From contig JAVBJV010000018.1 in assembly GCA_031546815.1 (NCBI GenBank), positions 83,803 to 147,802 on the forward strand: a stretch of DNA of 64,000 bases, given 5' to 3'. The position numbers and the translations under genes are program-made. Position 1 is the stretch's first letter, and each line of letters opens with the position of its first letter. The notes beneath the pieces are model-generated. The model was not told the DNA's origin, did not search any database, and was given only the letters and a program-made list of their open reading frames with translations. Below are positions 60,254-64,000 of the stretch, in pieces. This DNA comes from JAVBJV01 sp031546815. Lineage in GTDB: Bacteria > Pseudomonadota > Alphaproteobacteria > Acetobacterales > Acetobacteraceae.

Positions 60254-61023
60254 AGATATACCGTGGCGTTCAGTGGCTGTGGTCGATCCTGGTGCTGATG
60301 TTTCTGGTGTTGCCGATCCTGGCCGTGATCCCGCTGTCGTTCAGCAGCGGATCGTTCCTCAGCTATCCGCTGCCGGGGATAGGGCTGCGCTGGTACCGGG
60401 CGTTCCTCGAGAGCGATTTCTGGCTGATGTCGCTGTACAACTCGGCGCTGATTGGCGTGGCGGCCACGGTGGGGGCGACGGTGCTGGGGACCATCGCCGC
60501 GATCGGGCTGTGGCGCGGGCGTTTTCCGGGCAAATCGCTGGTGATGGCGCTGCTGATGACGCCGATGGTGGTGCCGGGCATCATTACCGCCGTCGCGCTG
60601 ACTTTTGCCTTCGCGCCGATCGGGTTGAGCAACACCTATACCGGGTTGATCATCGCGCATATCGCGCTGGCGTCGCCGTTCGTGGTGGTGACGGTGCTGG
60701 CTGCGCTGACGCAGTTCGACGCCGGTCTGCTGCGCGCGGCATATGCGTGCGGTGCCACGCCGATGCGCGGGTTCTTCTCGGTCATGCTGCCGGGAATTCT
60801 GCCCGGTGTGGTGGCCGGGGCGATCTTCGCGATGGCGGTCAGTCTGGATGAAAGCGTGGTCGTGCTGTTCCTGGCCAGCCCTGAACAACGCACCCTGCCG
60901 CGCCAGATGTTCGCCGGTCTGAAGGACACCATCGAACTGACCATCCTGGCCGCGGCCACGATGATGGTGCTGCTGTCGGTGCTGATGATGGCGGCGAGCC
61001 AGCTGATACGCAAGAAGACGTAA
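60250..61023 (+). CDS. ABC transporter permease (PotC-like)
   Basis: 257 residues from ATG 60250, which overlaps the preceding TGA. It has six membrane segments and the PotC-type blocks FSSGSFLSYPLPGIGLRWYR, LRAAYACGATPMRGFFSVML (coupling helix) and MAVSLDESVVVLFLASPEQR. It completes the importer with the 56787, 57952 and 59006 products. A longer frame from 59995 is a shadow of the previous gene. Confidence 0.92.
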   Translation: MKIYRGVQWLWSILVLMFLVLPILAVIPLSFSSGSFLSYPLPGIGLRWYRAFLESDFWLMSLYNSALIGVAATVGATVLGTIAAIGLWRGRFPGKSLVMALLMTPMVVPGIITAVALTFAFAPIGLSNTYTGLIIAHIALASPFVVVTVLAALTQFDAGLLRAAYACGATPMRGFFSVMLPGILPGVVAGAIFAMAVSLDESVVVLFLASPEQRTLPRQMFAGLKDTIELTILAAATMMVLLSVLMMAASQLIRKKT

Positions 61024-61055
61024 CCTGCACGGTATTGCGGTGCAGCACATTTCAA

Positions 61056-61090
61056 CAGGACCGGGCAATTCCACCCGGTCCTGAATTGTT
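61056..61090 (+). terminator. Terminator-like hairpin between the importer and the second receptor
   Basis: CAGGACCGGG (61056-61065) pairs exactly with CCCGGTCCTG (61074-61083) and is followed by AATTGTTTTAT. A shorter hairpin (CTGCAC/GTGCAG, 61025-61045) precedes it. It probably reduces readthrough into the 61129 gene. Confidence 0.65.
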
Positions 61091-61128
61091 TTATGAACGC
61101 ACATCAAACCCGAACGAGGAGTCTTCGT

Positions 61129-62739
61129 ATGAAGCGACTTCCGATCGCATGTGCCGCGGTATTTGCTGCAATGCTGGCACAGGCTGTTCCCACCTCGGCG
61201 CAGACGTTGCGCGTCGGCCTGTCGGCCGAACCTTCGGCGCTCGACCCGCATCACTATTCAGTCACGCCCAACAGCTCGCTGCGCGATAGTGTGTATGGCG
61301 CGCTGACGGCGACTGATGTGCATATGAACCCAGAACCGGGGCTGGCTGTGTCGTGGACACGCAGCGACGACCTGACCTGGCATTTCCGTCTGCGCGAGGG
61401 TGTGAAGTTCAGCAACGGCGATGCGTTCGGGCCGGAAGATGTGGTTTTCTCGTTCTGTCGCATTCTGAACAATACGGACGAACTGGTCAGCTCGTTCTCG
61501 TCCGAAGTGCGTCGTCTGGTGCAGGTGGAAAAGGAAGGCGAGAACGGTGTGCGCATCGTAACCCGTGCGCCGGAACCCACACTGGCAAGCACGCTGTCGC
61601 GCCTGACCATCATTCCGCGTCGCCTTGGCCCGCAACAGCCGATCACGTTTAACGTAGACAATAAGTGCGGTGAATTGACCGGCTGGCCGACATTGGCGCA
61701 GTTCAACGATCGCTCGGCCGCAATTGGCACCGGCCCGTACCGGATCACCGAATACGAACGTGGCAGCCATATCCAGCTACAACGGAACGAGAATTACTGG
61801 GGTACCAAGCCGCATTGGGCCGAAGTGCAGCTGCGCATGGTGACGGCCGCAGGGCCGCGCATGGCCGGGCTGCTGGCGGGTGACTTCGACATGATCGAGG
61901 CTCCGGCCACGGGCGATCTGCCGCGCCTGCGCAGCAACCCGAACTTCCAGATCAGCATGGCGGCGACCACGCGTCTGGTGTTTCTGCAGCTGGACCAGCG
62001 CGAACAGAGCCCGTTCATCACCGGTGTTGAAGGCAACCCGCTGCGCGATGCGCGTGTGCGTCAGGCGCTGTCGATGTCGATCGATCGTCGCGCACTGAAC
62101 ACGCGGGTGATGGATGAAGTATCTACCCCGGCACGTCAGTTCATGGTCGAAGACGGGATCGGCACGCTGCGCAACCAGGCGGAGCTTCCGTATGATCCGG
62201 CGCGTGCAAAGGCGCTGCTGGCAGAAGCGGGATACCCGAACGGGTTCGGCATCACGATCCACGCGACCAACAACCGCTACATCAACGACGCGCGTCTGGT
62301 GCAGAGCATCGCGCAGTATTTCCAGCGCATCGGTGTGCGTGCGGAAGTCGAGACGATGCCCGCGGCGGCGTATTTCCCGCGGCGCGGCAAGCGCGAATTC
62401 ACCATGGCGCTGGGCGGCTGGTCGTCGGATGCACCCGAGGCGGCGCAGTTCTATCGCACCTGGCTGATGACGACCAATACCGAACTGGGTTTCGGGACCA
62501 GCAACTACGGTGGCTGGAGCAACAATGCGTTCAACGCGCTGGCCACGCAGGCGCTGGCCACGATGGACGATGCCGCGCGCGACCGGATCGGGCAGGATGC
62601 GATGCGCATTGCGTTGCAGGAAATGCCGGTGCTGCCGCTGCATTACGAAAACGCGGTCTGGGCGTTCCGCAAGGGGCTGACCTATGAAGGGCAGATGGCG
62701 CAGACCACTCTGCCGGCGCTGGTGCGGGTGGCACAATGA
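61129..62739 (+). CDS. Family 5 extracellular solute-binding protein (OppA/DppA-like)
   Basis: 536 residues from ATG 61129 with GAGGAG eight bases upstream and a signal peptide ending near TSAQ. Family blocks: TLRVGLSAEPSALDPHHYSV, WHFRLREGVKFSNGDAFGPE, GTGPYRITEYERGSHIQLQR and RVRQALSMSIDRRALNTRVM. It binds peptides or other small solutes in the periplasm. No Opp-type permease genes follow; it stands after the Pot-type importer and overlaps the hydrolase gene (ATGA at 62736-62739). Confidence 0.92.
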   Translation: MKRLPIACAAVFAAMLAQAVPTSAQTLRVGLSAEPSALDPHHYSVTPNSSLRDSVYGALTATDVHMNPEPGLAVSWTRSDDLTWHFRLREGVKFSNGDAFGPEDVVFSFCRILNNTDELVSSFSSEVRRLVQVEKEGENGVRIVTRAPEPTLASTLSRLTIIPRRLGPQQPITFNVDNKCGELTGWPTLAQFNDRSAAIGTGPYRITEYERGSHIQLQRNENYWGTKPHWAEVQLRMVTAAGPRMAGLLAGDFDMIEAPATGDLPRLRSNPNFQISMAATTRLVFLQLDQREQSPFITGVEGNPLRDARVRQALSMSIDRRALNTRVMDEVSTPARQFMVEDGIGTLRNQAELPYDPARAKALLAEAGYPNGFGITIHATNNRYINDARLVQSIAQYFQRIGVRAEVETMPAAAYFPRRGKREFTMALGGWSSDAPEAAQFYRTWLMTTNTELGFGTSNYGGWSNNAFNALATQALATMDDAARDRIGQDAMRIALQEMPVLPLHYENAVWAFRKGLTYEGQMAQTTLPALVRVAQ

Positions 62740-63623
62740 GCGATCTGAAAAAGGCACTGGCAACACCGGGGCGCAGTTCGGTTGCGTATACCGATCCGGT
62801 CCTCGGGGCGGATCGTCCGCTGACGCTCGAGATCTATCGCGCGCCGGGCTATGTGCCCGGCAACGCGGTGGTGATGGTGCAGCATGGTATGGGCCGCAAC
62901 GGTGGCGAGTATCGTGATTTCTGGATCGAGCCCGCGGACCGTCACAATCTGCTGATCGTGGCGACCACGTTCTCGGACGCGGCATTTCCGGGCCCCGAGA
63001 ACTATAACAACGGCATGGTGCGCGATGCGGACGGCAAGGTGCGCGGGCGCGACGCGTGGGGCTACGCGGTGATTGCACGCGTGTTCCATGCCGTGCGCGA
63101 TGCGGGCGCCACGACGCGCACGAAAGCGCATCTGTTCGGCCATTCGGCGGGCGGGCAGTTCGTGCATCGTCTGCTGGGGATCGAGGACTCTGCTTCGTTC
63201 GAAACGGCGATTGCGGGCAACCCCGGCTGGTATTCCCTGCCGACGCTTGATCGTCCGTTCCCGGAAGGTCTGGGCGGCATTGGCGTGACGGATGCGGACA
63301 TCGACCGGCTGCTGTCCTTCCCGCTGACCATTCTGGCCGGCGACCAGGACATCGAAACCAGCGGCCCGAGCCTGCCCGCCCAGCCCGAAGCAGTGGCACA
63401 GGGACCGCACCGCTTTGCCCGCGCGCACAACTACCTGGCGTTCGGCCAGCGCGAGGCGGTGAAGCGCGGCGTGATCTGCAACTGGCGTCTGCTGGTGGTG
63501 CCCGGCATCGGCCACGATGGTGATGCGATGTCGAAAGTGGCAGGCAGCGTGTGGTTCGAGGCGCGTCTGCCTGAACCAGCGCGATTACAGGCGCTGGCGG
63601 AAAAGCAGGATAGCGCGCTGTGA
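62736..63623 (+). CDS. Alpha/beta hydrolase family protein
   Basis: 295 residues with the alpha/beta hydrolase order of motifs: VVMVQHGMGRNGGEYRDFW (oxyanion region), the nucleophile elbow LFGHSAGGQFVH (GxSxG, about residue 134), FPLTILAGDQDIETSG (probable acid) and VVPGIGHDGDAM (catalytic His). It resembles esterases and PHB-depolymerase-like proteins; no signal peptide is seen, so it is probably cytoplasmic. Coupling to the receptor gene suggests it processes the imported solute (inference). Confidence 0.85.
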   Translation: MSDLKKALATPGRSSVAYTDPVLGADRPLTLEIYRAPGYVPGNAVVMVQHGMGRNGGEYRDFWIEPADRHNLLIVATTFSDAAFPGPENYNNGMVRDADGKVRGRDAWGYAVIARVFHAVRDAGATTRTKAHLFGHSAGGQFVHRLLGIEDSASFETAIAGNPGWYSLPTLDRPFPEGLGGIGVTDADIDRLLSFPLTILAGDQDIETSGPSLPAQPEAVAQGPHRFARAHNYLAFGQREAVKRGVICNWRLLVVPGIGHDGDAMSKVAGSVWFEARLPEPARLQALAEKQDSAL

Positions 63624-63626
63624 AAT

Positions 63627-63658
63627 AAAAAGGCCGGAGTGACTGCTCCGGCCTTTTT
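63627..63658. terminator. Bidirectional rho-independent terminator
   Basis: AAAAAGGCCGGAG (63627-63639) and CTCCGGCCTTTTT (63646-63658) form a perfect stem with A- and T-tracts on both sides, between the hydrolase gene and the converging transporter gene. Confidence 0.93.
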
Positions 63659-63659
63659 G

Positions 63660-64000
63660 TTAGAGCGACATCAGCAACACGATCACCGTGCCCCATGTGG
63701 TCAGGATGATGTTGCCGAGTGCATAGGGGACGGTGAAGCCCAGCACTGGCGCCTTGCTCTTGGCGCGTTCTTGCACGGCGACCATGGCGGCGGTCATCGT
63801 CTGCGCGCCCGACACGGCACCCAGCAGCAGAACAGGGTTCATCTTCAGCACGTATTTGCCGAAGAACGCCCCAACGGTGGGCGGCACGCAGGTGCAGACG
63901 ATCCCTGCCAGGAACAACGGCAAGCCAGCTTCCTGCAAGGCACTGAAGAACACCGGCCCCGCATGCAGCCCCGTGATGGCGACGAAACCTGCCAGACCAA
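63660..64000 (-). CDS. AspT/YbjL-family transporter, C-terminal part only
   Basis: The minus-strand frame is open from the window edge (64000) to the stop at 63660, about 113 codons; the start lies outside. The visible part matches the AspT/YidE duplication domain end: FVAITGLHAGPVFFSALQEA, LLLGAVSGAQTMTAAMVAVQ and VLGFTVPYALGNIILTTWGT. Members of this family are aspartate:alanine antiporters or related carriers. A frame starting at 63953 is only the internal GTG of this protein. Confidence 0.85.
   Translation of the reverse strand, partial: GLAGFVAITGLHAGPVFFSALQEAGLPLFLAGIVCTCVPPTVGAFFGKYVLKMNPVLLLGAVSGAQTMTAAMVAVQERAKSKAPVLGFTVPYALGNIILTTWGTVIVLLMSL

Overview
The window is GC-rich, densely coded chromosomal DNA from an alphaproteobacterium. 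The evidence is a GcrA-type cell-cycle regulator, a Rhodobacter-type phosphatidylethanolamine N-methyltransferase (PmtA), a DUF1674 (SdhAF4-like) gene divergent from htpX, general L-amino-acid (AapJ) binding proteins, and many TctC/Bug-type solute receptors. The gene order (DUF1674/htpX-rsmB-rpe-heparinase-purH, and recR-ebfC-dnaX-SRP RNA-nudC) and the abundance of TctC proteins suggest Rhodospirillales/Acetobacterales, but that is inference. I see no tRNA or rRNA gene, no CRISPR array, no insertion sequence and no prophage.

Layout. 1-2.7 kb (minus): pmtA (cut by the window edge), a cold-shock protein, gcrA, an acetamidase/formamidase-family enzyme and a 47-residue DUF1674 protein. 2.8-11.3 kb (plus): housekeeping run htpX, rsmB, rpe, a heparinase II/III-like protein, a GT4 glycosyltransferase, purH and rmuC. 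11.4-17.1 kb (plus): a TctC receptor, a class III aminotransferase, and three tandem AapJ-type amino-acid-binding proteins with no permease genes beside them. 17.1-20.0 kb (minus): recR, ebfC, dnaX and the 4.5S/SRP RNA. 20.1-23.2 kb: nudC, a small lipoprotein and a DUF3553 protein converge on a lipoprotein of unknown function and hslO. 23.2-30.1 kb: argF-argD (minus), recX, azlCD and a PhnB-like protein (plus), then an exported unknown, pheA and kdsB (minus). 30.2-37.7 kb (plus): membrane cytochrome c, hisN-like phosphatase and a complete yejABEF peptide-uptake operon plus a small membrane protein. 37.7-42.2 kb (minus): a MarR regulator, a leucyl aminopeptidase, an ABC exporter pair of the capsule/O-antigen type and a glycine-zipper lipoprotein.

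42.6-51.6 kb (plus): a lytic transglycosylase/SPOR lipoprotein, then a catabolic cluster: NDP-forming acyl-CoA synthetase, MaoC hydratase, two-subunit CoA-transferase, two dissimilar acyl-CoA dehydrogenases and a crotonase. Together these can activate an acid to its CoA ester (by ligase or transferase), then dehydrogenate and hydrate it. The substrate cannot be read from the sequence. 51.8-54.9 kb (plus): two near-duplicate TctC receptors and a DMT transporter. 54.9-56.6 kb (minus): beta-carbonic anhydrase and a 3-hydroxyisobutyryl-CoA hydrolase-like protein. 56.8-63.6 kb (plus): a Pot-type ABC importer (ATPase, receptor, two permeases), then an Opp/Dpp-type receptor and an alpha/beta hydrolase. 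63.66 kb to the end (minus): the C-terminus of an AspT/YbjL-family transporter.

The features most worth a second look are the permease-less AapJ triplication, the acyl-CoA cluster with its probable two-subunit dehydrogenase, the recently duplicated TctC pair, and the Pot-type importer joined to a second receptor class and a hydrolase.
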